64,000 nt of DNA from Hyalella azteca (GCF_000764305.2 NW_025947668.1:1-64000); one strand, 5' to 3'. Positions 36,656 through 50,515 are shown, numbered from the stretch's first letter. Notes: generated by a model not told the origin, from the sequence alone. Numbers and translations: made by a program.

Positions 36656-36905
36656 TCACTCTTCAAAAAATCCGCGAAGGACTTATTGCCGAGTAGTTAA
36701 CTAAGGACTGACGTTTCGGTTCTAAACTTCAATGGCTTGCCATTGAATGCTCGGCGGTTAAGACGCACTAAAGCAAGTGCAACTCACTCTTCAAAAAATC
36801 CGCGAAGGACTTTTTGCCGAGTAGTTAACTAAGGACTGACGTTTCGGTTCTAAACTTCAATGGCTTGCCATTGAATGCTCGGCGGTTAAGACGCACTAAA
36901 GCAAG
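36656..36905. repeat. 128-bp tandem duplication
   Basis: Two almost identical copies containing CTTCAAAAAATCCGCGAAGG and AAGACGCACTAAAGCAAGTG. Within each unit CTTCAATGGCTTGCCATTGAA is itself an inverted repeat. Non-coding. Confidence 0.92.
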
Positions 36906-38224
36906 TGCTGCTTGTACAGCCTCGCCACCACCAGACACTCAAAGACTTTTGGGCACATTGACGACGAAACGCATCCCTTGCCGCTCATCGTCTGGCCACT
37001 TGCAGGGAGTGACGGCAGCCATCGTCGTCATACGGTCATCCTTCCTCCCACCCTCAGCGCTGTGCATGGTGCTCTGTGGTGAACTCTGGTGCTCTGATAT
37101 GCTCTGTGGTGCTCTGTGGTTTTCTGTGGTGCTCGATCTGTGGTACTCTACGCCGTATATAGAAGATTATGGCCTGTAAGCCTCTGAGTGCTTCTCAGGA
37201 TAAAATCAAAAGCCAGCTACTCTTATCCGAGCGACCAGATCTTCATCCATTCCCGTATTCATCCCCGTATTCATCCATTACGGGCTACTCAAATGCTCTT
37301 CATCCATTACTGTGATACTCTAATGCTCTCCCGCTGGGCGCTCGCGCATCACGACCAAAAGTCCCTCTCCCGTCCGGACTACATTTCGTATTGCATTAAA
37401 TATGACGCGAGTTTAATCGACGAGGATTACATGTTCATTTGCCCAAATCTCTGTGGATATCAGAAGTAAAAGTTAGAATACGAGTTGTTAAATAAAAGAG
37501 CGTTAATTATAATAGGTAATATTGTACTTAAGTTACTGTTCACACTTGATGCCAACAAATCTTTCGTCGTTTTGATTCATTTTATGTTCTTTCAAAAAAA
37601 AAGCTTGCTTGCACACTTCTGTATAATGCGCTAGAATAATTGAAGCTAGAAAGTAGTATAGAATACAATTTATGTCCTCGGTGAACGTTCGAACTTGAAC
37701 ACAATATTGTTAACCTCGCTCCGTGCTATAGCAATTTGACTTCAGTACCAGAGACCATCGGCTTCCAGTAAATACGATGGACTGCAGGAATGATTTCTTA
37801 TTATCTAACACAGCAACCGAAATTAATTTGAATAGAATCTTTATAACTGCATTTATTGCAATTACAATTAAAGATGAAAGATGAAGAGAACTTATAACAA
37901 AATATGACCGTTTCATAACGGGATCAATTTCTGGACTGTAGAAACCAATTAATAAAAAGCGTCATTCTTTTCTACCTGAACAACAGAATTAGCTTTACAA
38001 TTTGGCCTCACGCTTCACGCTACATAAAATTGTGGGCTTATCAGCAACCCGTGCGGTGATCCGTGGTCATATATTTAGTCGTCAAACGTACATATCATTT
38101 GTAGAATAGTTATCGTTATTTTTCAGACGAAACATTGCTTGCGTACTGTTACTGTTTTTAACTACCACTAATGATTCACGAACATCATTATTTTTATCAT
38201 TGTGCTGCAGTTATATTACATTCA
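36906..38224. other. Non-coding stretch
   Basis: No gene recognised. A short GCTCTGTGGT repeat lies near 37070-37140. Open frames of 93-104 codons have no similarity I can name. Confidence 0.45.
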
Positions 38225-38575
38225 ATCTAACAGTATCACCATAATTGTATCGCCAGGCACTACATTGTGCTGGCTATTACATTCATTGTAACCGTATCAC
38301 CATAATGGTATAGTCAGGCACTACATTGTGCTGGCTATTACATTCAATGTAACCGTATCACCATAATGGTATAGTCAGGCACTACATTGTGCTGGCTATT
38401 ACATTCATTGTAACCGTATCACCATAATTGTATTGCCAGGCACTACATTGTGCTGGCTATTAAATTCATTGCAATAGTATCACCATAATTGTATTGCCAG
38501 GCACTACAGTGTGCTGGCTATTACATTCAATGTAACCGTATCACCATAATTGTATCGTTAGGCTCTGCATTGTGT
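38225..38575. repeat. 61-bp minisatellite
   Basis: Nearly six copies of a unit containing GTATCACCATAATTGTAT and GCACTACATTGTGCTGGCTA, with scattered substitutions. Non-coding. Confidence 0.95.
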
Positions 38576-38950
38576 AAACGCACCCGCATGCCAATGAAGG
38601 CGGTCATTACCGTAGAGTAATTGCCGCTCAGGAGCAGATGTTGGCTGCACAATAGAGATCATAATGGCTTGACGACCACCTCGCTGGCTGGGACATAAGA
38701 TCCTTATGGACACATTATACGCTCTTTCAATATTTTTTAACCGCAAAGAATAATGTTTAATATTGTGCATTTTTAAAGTTTTTCTATTGAGCCCAGCATC
38801 CTCGAAAAAATACATGGAAAGTAGTATAAAAGGATTAAGAATACGATTTGTTTGAAAATAAACATTAAAAGAGCTGGCTGAAAATAGTCCTTCTTATCTT
38901 CTTACAACACTTCTCTTCAACTTCACTTCTTGTTGTTTGTTTGTTTGTCT

Positions 38951-39240
38951 GCTACAAATCTTAATCGAAATTTAACACTCATCTACTTATCCTATCGATC
39001 TAAAATTTTGCACACTTGCGTAAAGTTGGAGACAATGCATGAATTAAATGACAAAATAAATAATTTTAAATATAAAAAAAAAAACATTTTTTCCAATATT
39101 AAAAAAAAATTACAATAATTTTGCCAGCTACAAATCTTATAATTGATATTTGACACGTTTTTACCTATCCAACTGATCTGACATTTTGCACACTTGTGTG
39201 AAGTCGGAGGCAATGCATGAATCAATTGACAGAATAAATA
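38951..39240. repeat. 176-bp tandem duplication with A-rich ends
   Basis: Two diverged copies starting GCTACAAATCTTA, sharing TTTTGCACACTTG and GGCAATGCATGAA/GACAATGCATGAA, each ending in an A-rich run. Non-coding, possibly a short dispersed repeat. Confidence 0.8.
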
Positions 39241-41636
39241 ATTTTGAAAAAAAATGTATATACAAAAAAATTGAAAAATTAATTTTTTTAATGTTCGAAA
39301 ATAAGATTAGAAATTCATTGTACGTACATCTGTAACATTGGATACACTGGATTCTTTAGAAGTGTTGTCTTTAAAAAGTCATTTTTAAACGTATATTTTA
39401 AGATGTTATATATGTTTATGCAATTTATTATTTGGTTCATATAGCAATATTCATTGGATAAAGTGCACGCTTCTCTGCCTGGGCATGTGAGTCTCCAACA
39501 CTAAGGAGCCATTCCAAAAAAATTTAACGTTGAGTTATTATTTTCCGTCACTGTAAAAATGTAATAATCAATATAATAATTACTGTATTACTATTTCATA
39601 ATCATCGAAAACCGATTAAAACTGACTTTCTGAAAGTAACATTCATTTGAAATTGTTAACTTGAAAATTGTATTATTTGAATCAAGTATACGGCGTATCA
39701 CAGTAGCATTGTTTACAGCTTTGCTCCTTCATTTGTAAATGGCAAACAGTTACACAAACACTCTGCGCAGACACTCCACAAACAAACATAGCGCAAAACA
39801 ACATTCTAGTGTTACCTGACGAACAATTAATTCTGACAAGCTCTGCAGAGAAACACTCCACAGAAAAAATCTCCTGTGTAATCCACTGTCATATTTTAAT
39901 GAAGCCGCGACGGTCTGGGAATAAGTTCTTTGTTTCGACCGCCATTGCGAGGTATGCAATTCGACGCAGGATAGGAAAACGGTGTTTATTATGTGACCTA
40001 AAATAGATATTAGACGGATATTATACGAGTCACCACCTAGCCTTCCTGGGCTGCGGCTTAGCTTTTTCGACGATTTATTTTTTAGGTAGAACAGACATCT
40101 TCCCCGTACGTAAAGCGTTCTTCAATTTTACAATTGTCGATTGTTTGGTAGTTTGAAGCAATTCCATTATTCACAATTGCATTCCACCAGCGATTCCATG
40201 GCATATTCCACCTTTCCGCCAAAATTTGATTTTCTATGTACGACAATGAATCGCCAATATCTTTCAACTATATTTGAATGAAACTCATGCAGTCGACAGC
40301 CTTATTGAAATAATCATAAAATATTATTTTCAGGTTGATGCATGGCATCCTATTTTCCATGAAGGGCCGAATTCGCTAAGGGCATTACTGCAATGCATTT
40401 TTCTGTCCAAGCTCTAATCAATGAAGCCTGAGAAATGTATGAATCTTTTCCGCATTCTGCCTAATAAACGCGTCAAGCAGATTTGTGTGGTATAAATTTC
40501 AAGATGACTTCCATGTAGAATTTTCTCAAGCCTCGTTCTTCGTTCTATTTTTTTCAAAAGTTCAGATAAAATTGTATTGCAATCTTTTGATGAAATTTAT
40601 TGCAATTTCCCCAGTGAGTAGCCAATCGTGGGAGCTTGTCGCCCATTTGTATATACTAGCTTAATAAATTGATGTCTCACTCACTGAATTTGATGCTTAA
40701 TGAATTGGAAGCCTCTATGAATTTAAAGTCTCAATGAACTTGAAAACTCACTGAATTGGAAGACTCAATAAATTGGAAGACTCACTTAATACATTCAAAG
40801 ATTCTCTTAATAAATTTGGAGACTCGCTTAATAAAAACGGTGCTGAGATACCAGCGATTGCGACCTCTAAATCGCCTTCGTATTCATATCTCGCCATGAC
40901 CCTCGCTCGAAATTAAATTAATATCATATTTTACTGGGACCACATATTGACGAGTCAGGCTGGACGCTGCGCCATATATTTAGGGGTGTTATAGCGCCTG
41001 AGTCAGCAGATTTTATCTTCTTGGTGGTCTTTAGACCTCTGATGGACACCAGTTATATGACGCCGCTGGTCTTATGGTCTATGATAGCAAGACACCACGA
41101 TAGTCCCTACCACACGTGGCGGTAACTTTCTTGTGAAAGGTTATTGCAGGCCTTGGATTTTTAAGTGTAGTTGACAAGTGTATTATCTTATGTATAAGAA
41201 TTGAAGACTGAATCATTTTAGCCTGAAATTTATTCAAAGATAATTTTCGATGGCATTCAATTTTAACTCAAATTAAATGCAATAACGTGTTTAAGGGCAA
41301 AACGTTTGTTGACCATTGATCCTTATTTCTGCGTTCCAGGTCTTACCCTCTGGTCAATAATGTTGATGATAATTAGAGATACCTGATTTTCGCCTGAATT
41401 TTACTGGTCTCTTGAAGATGGGAGAATTGTAGCTGTACATGTTACGTTTTGCATGAGCAAACAACCCCAGGACATAAATATACTTGAGCGCAACACTAGA
41501 GTTTGTCTGAAAAATTACAATTTAGCCTAAAATTAAGTTAGTAATTAAATGCATGAGGATTGAGTAATTAGTAAATTAAATGATTGAGGATTCCGAACTT
41601 GAGTTAACGACCCCATGCGTCTTAAGGGAACGTCTC
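39241..41636. other. Non-coding stretch
   Basis: No gene recognised. About 40690-40850 contains imperfect 20-base units such as GAATTGGAAGACTCAATAAA. Short frames at 39750-40267 show no domain. Confidence 0.45.
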
Positions 41637-44540
41637 GAGTTCTCCCGTGGCCGTGACGAGGATGACGTGGCACATCACGAGCACGTCGCCATCACAATGC
41701 CTACGTTTGAAGCACTTGCGTTTCACGTCTTTGTCAAAAACTGCGTATGCAATGAAACGTCTCGACGGACTATAAGTTAAAGTCATCCCTAGCGGGCGTT
41801 TCTAATTCAAAACTCATTTATGCGTTCAGATGAATAACATCAAAAACATTGCTATTGATATGATTCGCTGAAAAAATATTAATTCTAAAAAATCTATGAA
41901 AAAATATCTAGGTGGAATCCCCATACATCTAAGTGATACCTTTTTGTAAGCTTGTATTGCTGTTCCATTTATCGCAGCGGCTCTGAGAATAATGGTCAAG
42001 TTAACAGGAAGGCTCCCGGTGCTGGCTTTTCTATTTTGCGCTTAGTGAACAGAGCTTCTGGGCGCCGCTCATAAACTCTACGGGAAATTTACTAAAGTTT
42101 TCCCCGACCCATGGAGCGGAGAAGCTGCGCAACTATCGCTCGAATTTCCTTCTAATATCACGAAACTTTAACGAGAATTTTGCTTGACTCCGGGAGGAAT
42201 AATAAGCAAACAAATGCCGGATATCTCATATTTTCAATTGATCATTACTGAACTTATTTCTTGAAGTTCAACAGTAATTTACTGCATATAAATCGGTTTT
42301 GTTTAGATTTTGATTCGATTTTTCTTACACGTTAATTACATTAACTATTTAGGTAACGACCTGTATATAAACACAGTTAATATACGTAGGCACTGTACAG
42401 TAGGCGCAGGGCTGAGCAGCAAGACGAGCCTGAATCTGAATAAACTGTAGTCAGAGAATCCAATTATTTACTGAACATTAAAGTCTTGTCTGGGCACTGA
42501 GTAGTAAATTGCTGTCTGACCAGTAAATTGTTAACTGAACTACTGTGAGAAATTTGGCTCTCACAGAATCGGATCAAATAAAACAGAAATAGTGCAATTG
42601 GATTTTAATTCAATCCAAAGATTTTTCAAGATGAACGAAGTGACATTTTCCACTTCCCGATGTGGTGAAAATGAAGGTGGCAATTATTAAAGTAAATGTT
42701 GACGTACGTTGATCTCTTAATGATTGATTCAGGCAACAAAATAGAAATATCCTCCTCGGCTTTGCTTCAGAAGGACCCAGCACATAATACTGCAAGATAT
42801 AAATGAATATTTGAAGCAATTGTTCCTTCAATCTCTCTATCGCTAAATCAGAATCAGAGTAAGTGACAACTATATATATGAATGGACAAGTCTACAGTTC
42901 ACAAACCTAAGATTTAGATGCGTCTCAGTGATAATTACTAGCTTTTAGGAAGGAGGCAAATTTGAGCTTAGAGAAATCAGTGGAAGGTAGGTACTCTAGA
43001 CGGGAAATATAGTAAGTACAGTAGGAGATTTGACTTTGGAAAGGAATAAACAGCTCATATAGCAGCGGACTACGCATACGGATGCCAGCTCCGCATGATC
43101 TTTAGATGCCTAGCTATATAAATTAATTGATAAATTGATTGAAAAGTTGATAAAGTTGATTGATAATAAAAATTGGAAAGTTGATAAGATGATAAATTTG
43201 ATCGATAAGTTGGCAGCATCGGATTAATTTGATTGTCTAGAGTACCGTAGTAAACAAGCTTAATAACAGAACGTAAATAAAATGAAGAATAAACAGCAAC
43301 ATTCATACAAACGAAAAGATAGATAAATAGAGCACAGGAAGAAATTAGAACTTATTGTGGATTGATTGGCTGTCGTAGCTGAAGCTTCACTGATTCTGAT
43401 GTTGACGTGGTACTAGTCAGAGTTCGCATGACAATTCACCCGGGGCGAATATAGTTAGTCCGATAGCTGGTATGGTTCTTAACGTACTGCCACTGCTCTC
43501 CCTACAAACTTTACCTCTATTACTTAACGAAAAAAAAAATACCCTAAATGGGACCCAACAGGTGGAACAACAACAGCGAACCAGAACAAATTAACAATGG
43601 ACAAAAAAAGACAAATGGTGGGAAAATTTTCCCACGCTACAAACTATTAACTAAGCAGTAAACTGTGGTCAGTATGCAGTAAACTGTTGACTGCTCTGTT
43701 CACTCTTAACCGAGCACTACTTATTAAACTTCAGAGTAAATTGTTAACTGTACAGTACCGCAGCTGTTAATGATGCAGTAAACTGTTACAGAAAACAGTT
43801 ACTGTGTTCTCATTTTTTGAGTTCAAAGCAAACTGTTAGCTGTGCTGAAACCCGTTGACGGTATATTCAACTGTACAGAAAACTGTGCGCTGTTCAGCAG
43901 CTCTGTCAATGGTTATGGAGCTTGAGTTTAATATGGCGGTGGATGACCTCGTTGGTGTTGATTTGCATGAACTCGCCAGCCTCGCATGCATCTTTCATCC
44001 GAGGAACAAAGGAAATTGGGCGCAGAGACGGGCCATCGAGACGCACGGCCGCTTCTAAATAAAATGCTGGCCTGGGTGACTAAGCTAATTGCATTATAAC
44101 CATGAACTTCCCTCCAGCTGATGCTTCAACCGCGTTTTTCAGAACTTTTATAATGGAATATTAATATATAAAAAATATTAAGAGACGGCGAGAAATGTCA
44201 ACATTTTATTCAGAGCATTTACAGCCCCGCAGACTTGCCAAATTTTCTTGCCTCTAAGTGGCCTTCATTGTCTTTCTCTGGTCTATAGAAGTTCAAATTC
44301 CTTGCTGTTGGTGCACGAGATAACCATCTTTTATTCTTTTATTTATTTAATTTATTAATGTTATTCAATAACATTTATTTATATAGTTATAATATCCTCA
44401 GTGAAGTGAATGAGACTTTGACCAAATATCGATTCATTTTTGCTCTCTTGACTCAGTTTGTACAGGCCAAATATATTTATATCATTCAATATAGAAGAGA
44501 GTTAGAACAGCCTGGACATTTAATGTCCAGGCAAAATGAC
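41637..44540. repeat. Segmental duplication 2, copy 1
   Basis: Matches 52518-54550 beginning exactly at TTCTCCCGTGGCCGTGACGA. Both copies keep an identical open segment (RDEDDVAHHEHVAITMPTF to NETSRRTIS) that resembles no known protein, and a second block around MVMELEFN. Copy 1 contains an extra segment at about 42550-43640, bounded by TGTGAGAAATTTGGCTCTCA on the left. I could not assign it to a transposon class. Low-order CAGTAAACTGTTGACTG repeats lie on both sides of it. Confidence 0.85.
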
Positions 44541-44962
44541 CTATCAGTGCTATGTGCAGAAACCGTGTTGCTATATGCAAAATGTGACCCGTTCAATTTT
44601 GTGAGGGATTAAAGTTTTACTATAATGAAAGGCTTTTCCTTCCATCGTATATAAGGTGCCACTGAGAATAATCAGCGTCATGTTTCGTGTTTTCAGCTCC
44701 TATTTTAGTGTATATTCATTATTATTTTTTATATATTATTCTGTTGTTTCTTTCTGGAAATTAATATTTCCTACTGGGTTAACGATATTTTTACAGTTAA
44801 GCTGTAAGAATTTTGGGCGTAATATGAATTTTACCGTGCGATTTTGAGTTGTTTTGTCATTGTTTAATGCTTCAGTTCTCGCCTGAAACCAACTTATGCT
44901 CAAATTTTTTCGGATTGGATTCCTGTATTAAAGCCAAATCTGGCGCAGCGATATTAACCAGG
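44541..44962. other. Non-coding stretch
   Basis: AT-rich and without a recognisable gene. GGACATTTAATGTCC at about 44514 forms a small palindrome just before it. Confidence 0.45.
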
Positions 44963-45385
44963 TTACAGCGTCAGTATATTGGCTCTATCCCTTCCTGCAT
45001 TCTTACCTCGGCAGCGTCAGTATATTCGCTCTATCCCTTCCTGCATTCTTACCTCGGCAGAGTCAGTATATTGGCTCTATCCCTTCCTGCATTCTTACCT
45101 CGGCAGCGTCAGTATATTCGCTCTATCCCTTCTTGCATTCTTACCTCGGCAGCGTCGGTATGTTGGCTCTATCCCTTCCTGCATTCTAACCTCGGCAGCG
45201 TCAGTATATTCGCTCTATCCCTTCCTGCATTCTTACCTCGGCAGCGTCAGTATATTCGCTCTATCCCTTCCTGCATTCTTACCTCGGCAGCGTCAGTATA
45301 TTCGCTCTATCCCTTCCTGTATTCTTACCTCGGCAGCGTCAGTATATTCGCTCTATCCCTTCCTGCATTATTACCTCCGAGTCTG
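44963..45385. repeat. 46-bp minisatellite
   Basis: About nine copies of a unit containing CGTCAGTATATTCGCTCTAT and TTCTTACCTCGGCAG. Read on the minus strand, each unit has CTGCCGAG|GTAAGAAT, a near-perfect splice donor. The long plus-strand frames here are produced by the repeat. Confidence 0.95.
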
Positions 45386-46003
45386 TATATTGGCTCATCA
45401 TCAGTATTGGAGCAACAGTATATTGGTATATAAAAGGATACTGAAAATGCTGCCACAACGCCATTTATAACTCAGGGACAACTCCGTTCTCTGTTATTGA
45501 ACGGAGTCTCCATCGTTACTCGCGTCCTTCAATGTCCAGTTCTGGAACGAACGACGGCTAAGGGAGTTGTTCTCAATGCGGAACAGGAGCACGCGGGTTG
45601 TTCATTTTCTTATGGTTCAGTTTCCTTGCATAGATGAAGCAATAATATCTACAGTATTGTTCCATGAGATTATGGGTAAATGTTTAAAAATTGAGTGAGA
45701 GTTCAATGTTGCTCGATTGCTTGAAAAGCAGATTCATTTGAATTAAAAAAATAACATATAAAAATTCTGCGAAATATATCATATCCTTATAGATAGCGTT
45801 CGAAGTCCAGCTCCATCGTAAGTTTGAAAATTCTAGAACAATGATACAATCGGTACTTATTACAGTTGCAATCATAAAAAACACAAATGTTGAAACCTAA
45901 ATTAACAAACATGAGACGAAATATTGAAACAAGAGAAAAAATAAACGAAGAGGCTGAACTTGTTCATTCACAATTTCAAGTGCATAAGAGCCAAAGGCTA
46001 TAT
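45386..46003. other. Non-coding stretch
   Basis: No gene recognised between the 46-bp array and the Penelope relic. A short inverted pair ACTCCGTTCTCTGTTATTGA / AACGGAG lies near 45480-45510. Confidence 0.4.
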
Positions 46004-46330
46004 TTAGAGTCTCTGTTCGAAAATATTCAATGATTCTAAAATAAGGGAATCGGAAGAACCGGAAAGTAAATCTAAAATCATAAAGTCTCTATCTGACACT
46101 GGAAAGTTACACTGCTCGGCGTAAGTGCGCACAAAAGGGGACTGCTGGTGAGTTTCCAGTCCTAAAATTCTACTCTTTATATTCCACCGGGCTCGAAAAA
46201 ATGTCATGCAACGTCATACCAAACGTACGCTGATAAAAATCGCGTACAATTTTATTTATAAACAACGACGATCGCTTATGAATCGAAGGAATATCTTTAT
46301 ATCTAAATAAGAGCATATTCTAAATTATTC
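46004..46330 (-). mobile_element. Penelope-like element relic (GIY-YIG region)
   Basis: The minus-strand frame ends HAEQC-like YAEQCNFPVSDRDFMILD and LILESLNIFEQ, matching the C-terminal GIY-YIG endonuclease region of the better copy at 51254-51705. A second frame upstream reads NMLLFRYKDIPSIHKRSSLF, equivalent to the FFRYKD-x-x-P linker. Frameshifts separate the parts, so the copy is dead. Confidence 0.78.
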
Positions 46331-46360
46331 AAGAAGTGTGAAGATAAATCTTTCCCCTCA

Positions 46361-46525
46361 TGGTGGCCCAGTGGTTACAGTTCAGAGTATCAAGATTAGA
46401 GCAGAGAGGTGCAAGTTCGATCCCAGCTCGGTGCGCAAGTTTATGGTCATAATCTGCGAAAGACCTGTTATTATTCCTATTATTATTGTTATTATTATTG
46501 CATTATTATAAATAATTATTATTAT
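46361..46525 (+). mobile_element. tRNA-derived SINE, copy 1
   Basis: Contains a pol III A box (TGGCCCAGTGG at 46364) and B box (GTTCGATCC at 46415) at tRNA-like spacing, and matches the copy at 53525 over the tRNA-related head. It decays into a (TTA)n run soon after. The intervening sequence cannot fold into a normal full cloverleaf, so this is not a functional tRNA gene. Confidence 0.85.
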
Positions 46526-46789
46526 TATTATAACAACCATTTGGGGAGTATTTTACGAACAAAACTTTTAATTGTTTTTTATATAGTTTTGGACGCATTG
46601 CCGAAGTATAGAAAAAAATAAACAACGTTTCTTTAATGCCCTCGGGAACAAACAATCTCACTGTATCTCTCGGACGTGGATTGGATTTCTTCAGTTTGGA
46701 AAGCAGCAGGTTTCGGCTTTAGTATTTGTTCTACAGTCCTTGCTATGCACGTTTAATTAGAATTTTAGCGCCATATCTTCTCACCTAAT

Positions 46790-47115
46790 GGATTTCCGTC
46801 TAACATTGCACCATGCAACCACTCACCACTGACGAGTAATTGCCACTCACCACTGGCAAGTAAGCCACTCACCACTGGCAAGTAAGCCGCCCACCACTGG
46901 CAAGTAAGCCGCCCACCACTGGCCAGTAAGCCACTCACCACTGGCAGTACGCCACTCACCACCGCTGGCCAGTAAGCCACTCACCGCTGGCCAGTAAGCC
47001 ACTCACCGCTGGCCAGTATATAAGCAACTCACCACTGGCCAGTAAGCCACTCACCACTGGCTAGTAAGCCACTCATCTCTGGCTAGTATAAGCAACCTAC
47101 CGTCACCACCCACCA
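46790..47115. repeat. About 22-bp minisatellite
   Basis: Copies of GCCACTCACCACTGGCCAGTAA with length variants. On the minus strand each unit contains CCAGTG|GTGAGTGG, again a donor-like motif. The minus-strand frame of about 70 codons is a by-product. Confidence 0.93.
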
Positions 47116-47559
47116 GTTATGTAGTCACTGGCTTTGCCCCCAGTGGCTTTTGCCGTTGAGTGTTTACAGGTTTTAGCTCACAAATTTCAACTTTTCGCTT
47201 CATTACGCGTCCTCAGGAGCGCAAAAATTTGTCTAGGCGAAGTCGTCGCTTGAAGAGAAAAATCTGCATTGTTGTTTTTCTGTGGAGGGAAATGGTGCGA
47301 CCGTAGAGATTGTAGTTAATAATTTTTTTGAAATTTTATGCGTAAAAATTTCGCCTAAGGCAATTTTCCTGGAGACGTCGGCTCCCTCCAAAAAATTCTC
47401 TGGCGTCCTAATCTTGTCTCTTCTTTGTTTAGTACTTTGGACATTCAGCAAGATAAATCTATCTTTCAGCCGGTAGTTATATTGCTCATGTATGTTGGAG
47501 GTTTCCTCTGTAACTGATTTCGGCTGCTTTTATTGCAGGCCGACTTTGTCATGTCTCTG

Positions 47560-47730
47560 CACAGCTCTAAACGCATGTCATGTCTCATCGCATCTCTGAG
47601 CGCATGTCATGTCTCATCGCATCTCTGAGCGCATGTCATGTCTCATCGCATCTCTGAGCGCATGTCGTGTCTCATCGCATCTCTGAACGCATGTCATGTC
47701 TCAGCGTAGCTCTGAACGCATGTCATGTCT
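47560..47730. repeat. 29-bp minisatellite
   Basis: About six copies of a unit containing CGCATGTCATGTCTCATCGC and ATCTCTGAG. Non-coding. Confidence 0.93.
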
Positions 47731-47735
47731 CTGCA

Positions 47736-50165
47736 CGGCTGTCTGCTTGTCTCTGAAGTGACGCAGAGCATTAACGCGTTAAGTGCTGCTCGTCCTTGTT
47801 AATTCCAATGGGAATTAGTTAAGCTGGAGGCCTGAGCGTCGTTGTCATCTTGATTGCCTGACGCTGACATCAGTTCAGCTCTATTGTGACTACGACAAAT
47901 GATTGATTAAACATTGATCAAATTGATTGATTGATCATTGATCAACATATAACGGCCACTTATTCGGCATTGATCAAAATGCATTTCATTACAAGCATGA
48001 TTTGTCCTTTTGAGAGTACAATGAGAAATTCAGGAATGCTGTGTACAATAGTGTTTTGCGTATAGAGGATTTAAATTTAAATAATCGAAAAAGTTTTTTA
48101 AAATATCGGGGTTTTAAAATTAATTATTATAGAAGATGGAAATTTTAGCATTTGATTTTGTAATCCGAATTTTTATCGTTGTTTTTAGGGAAGATTTATT
48201 AGCAATACTTAACTTATCGCAATATCTTAATAGCTACGAGCATCTGTATATACTTCAGTCCTCAATCCTGCCATTCATCAAAGGATATATCCACTTTCAA
48301 GACTATTTTGCATAGCATCGGTCCTCAAATCTGAAATTGAAATTTAAAATACCTATTCTCCTCACTTTCACAAGCATTTTGCGCATTTTATACCTCAAAC
48401 CACGAGCTTAGCATACCTACTCTCTTTTCAACAAGCACAGACAAATTATATATTAATTCATCTCGAATGAATGAATTGGTGTAGTGGTCTCGATTGGATT
48501 GAATAATTTACAATCAACCAGTTGTGAGTAAGATATTCTATTTACTTATTAGCGTCATTACCTACAATCAATCAATTGTCAGTAAAATATGTTTTTATTT
48601 GTAAGCGTCAGTATTACCATATATGTACAATTATAGGTTCAAAAATCACTTCCATGAGCCGTATATGCGAGTTAGGAATGAGCCTCTCCAGGTAAATGTT
48701 CACACTTGATATTTTAAACAAAATTCTTAGCATTGCATGCTGATGACTTCATCTTTGATGGTCCAGCCAAGGTCAATTCATTACAAATAAATTGCAATAA
48801 ATGCAAATACTCTTTATTTATATCAGAAGTCATGTGGCTCATAACATCATTGAGCTCAAAAAGACATAAGTTGGTGATTAATTAACGGTTTCACTATAAA
48901 TTTCGTTCTTAAATGTTGATGGATGAATGGAATGCATTGTTTACGATGTGCCTGGGCATTTTAGCTGCCGAATAATAGTAGCATCATTTTCTTATTTACT
49001 TATATATTTACTTATTTACCATATGTATTTTTACATATATGTTATTACTTTTTATCCATTTAATTTAGAAGATTACATTTGGCCAATATTACAATAATTA
49101 TAGTTCTATTCCTCCCAAATTCTTGTACCAAACTTCTCATGCTCCGTTCGGTTGTCCCGCTACTCCAGTAATTGGAAAATAAATCTTTAGGCATTCAAAC
49201 GATGTGCTTTTCCTCTTATTATACTAACAAACATAAAGTAGAAGGCTGCCATATAAAGTTCATGGAATGTTGTAGTAGAGCTTTCCGTGTTTATAGTATG
49301 GCTCAACTGTCAAAAAAAAAGAATGACCATTGACTATTGGACGACTAAAGAAAGAATTCCACACATTATTTCGAATAGAAGAAGTGAAATGTAGAAGAAA
49401 AATGAAGTGATTTTTCAGAAGATGATGGACAAGCTTTTTTACATTGCTCGCTACGAGGCTCTAGGCACTATTTTTATCGCAGGCGCTAAGGTAAAAAAGG
49501 TAGTAATGTTAAGAAAATACGTCAGGCAGAACTGGTTTCAGGCATAGCAAGTGTAGAAGAAACTGCCGAGAACGTATACAATATAAAGATATTAAAGTGT
49601 GCGCAACGATCCTGGCACTAAAGAGTAAAAGCTTTCTCTCATAGTTTCTTTGATCAACTCAGAACAATAATTTGTCATTTCATTTGCTTCATTACAACAA
49701 ATGTTGCTGAATGTCGTATTTTTTTACAAGTACCGATCTCTTCTGTGTTTACGTCTTAATTGTTCATGACATCAACAAAATGTTGGACACATTTTAATCT
49801 GCGCAGCTTTTTCCGGCAAAATATTAACCTCAATCATGATCATCGTATCTTGAATAACGCAAATCATTAACTTTCGTCCCCGACAAATATTGAAGGCTCG
49901 ATGTTTATCGGCAAAATATTCGCTTCTTGTCTGTCTAAAAATCTATATTTAAATGAGTGGGCGAAGGCCTCCAGAAGTTTGCCAGCTCGCAGTCGCTGGA
50001 GGAATGATTGCCACTCAGGTCAATAATCCCTTTCAATTTAACTTTAATGTGCCCATAATGCGATCCTAATTTAAGTTTAATTATCCCAAGAGGCTCAAAA
50101 CATTCGCAATTTATTTATTTTTTGCCCGTGCCAGAGACTGGCGCAAATAATAAAGATAAGCGCCG
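47736..50165. other. Non-coding stretch
   Basis: AT-rich, with no open frame of interest. ATTGATCA-type short repeats lie near 47895-47965. I see no gene or exon. Confidence 0.5.
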
Positions 50166-50179
50166 TCGTTTTTGAACGC

Positions 50180-50515
50180 ACAACTGGAGGCCAGCTGGCG
50201 TCGGGAACTGACTGCCAGCTGGCGTTAAGGACTGGCGGCCAGCTGGCGTTAGGGACTGGCGGCCAGCTGGCGTCGGGGACTGACTGCCAGCTGGCGTTGG
50301 GGACTGACTGCCAGCTGGCTTCGGGGACTGACTGCCAGCTGGCGTCAGGGACTGGCGGCCAGCTAGCGTTAGGGACTGCCGGCCAGCTGGCGTTAGGGAC
50401 TGGCGGCCAGCTGGCATCGGGGGGCGGCCAGCAGGTGTCGGGGGGCGGCCAGCAGGTGTCGGGGGGCGGCCATCTGGCGTTGGGGGCTGTCGGCCAGCTG
50501 GAGCAGGGGGGCGGG
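50180..50515. repeat. 24-bp minisatellite
   Basis: About a dozen copies of a unit containing GACTGCCAGCTGGCGTTGGG, passing into a G-rich variant after 50420. Multiple-of-three length keeps frames open (PAGRQSLT on minus, QLASGTDC on plus). Confidence 0.94.

Noticed and set aside
44849..45470. Frames of 163-194 codons (SIPSCILTSAASVY repeats)
   Set aside because: Overlapping frames generated by the 46-bp minisatellite; no domain or conserved composition.
46364..46440. Possible tRNA gene
   Set aside because: A and B boxes are present, but the same head recurs at 53529 with a shared downstream body, and the acceptor stem does not pair. It is a SINE.
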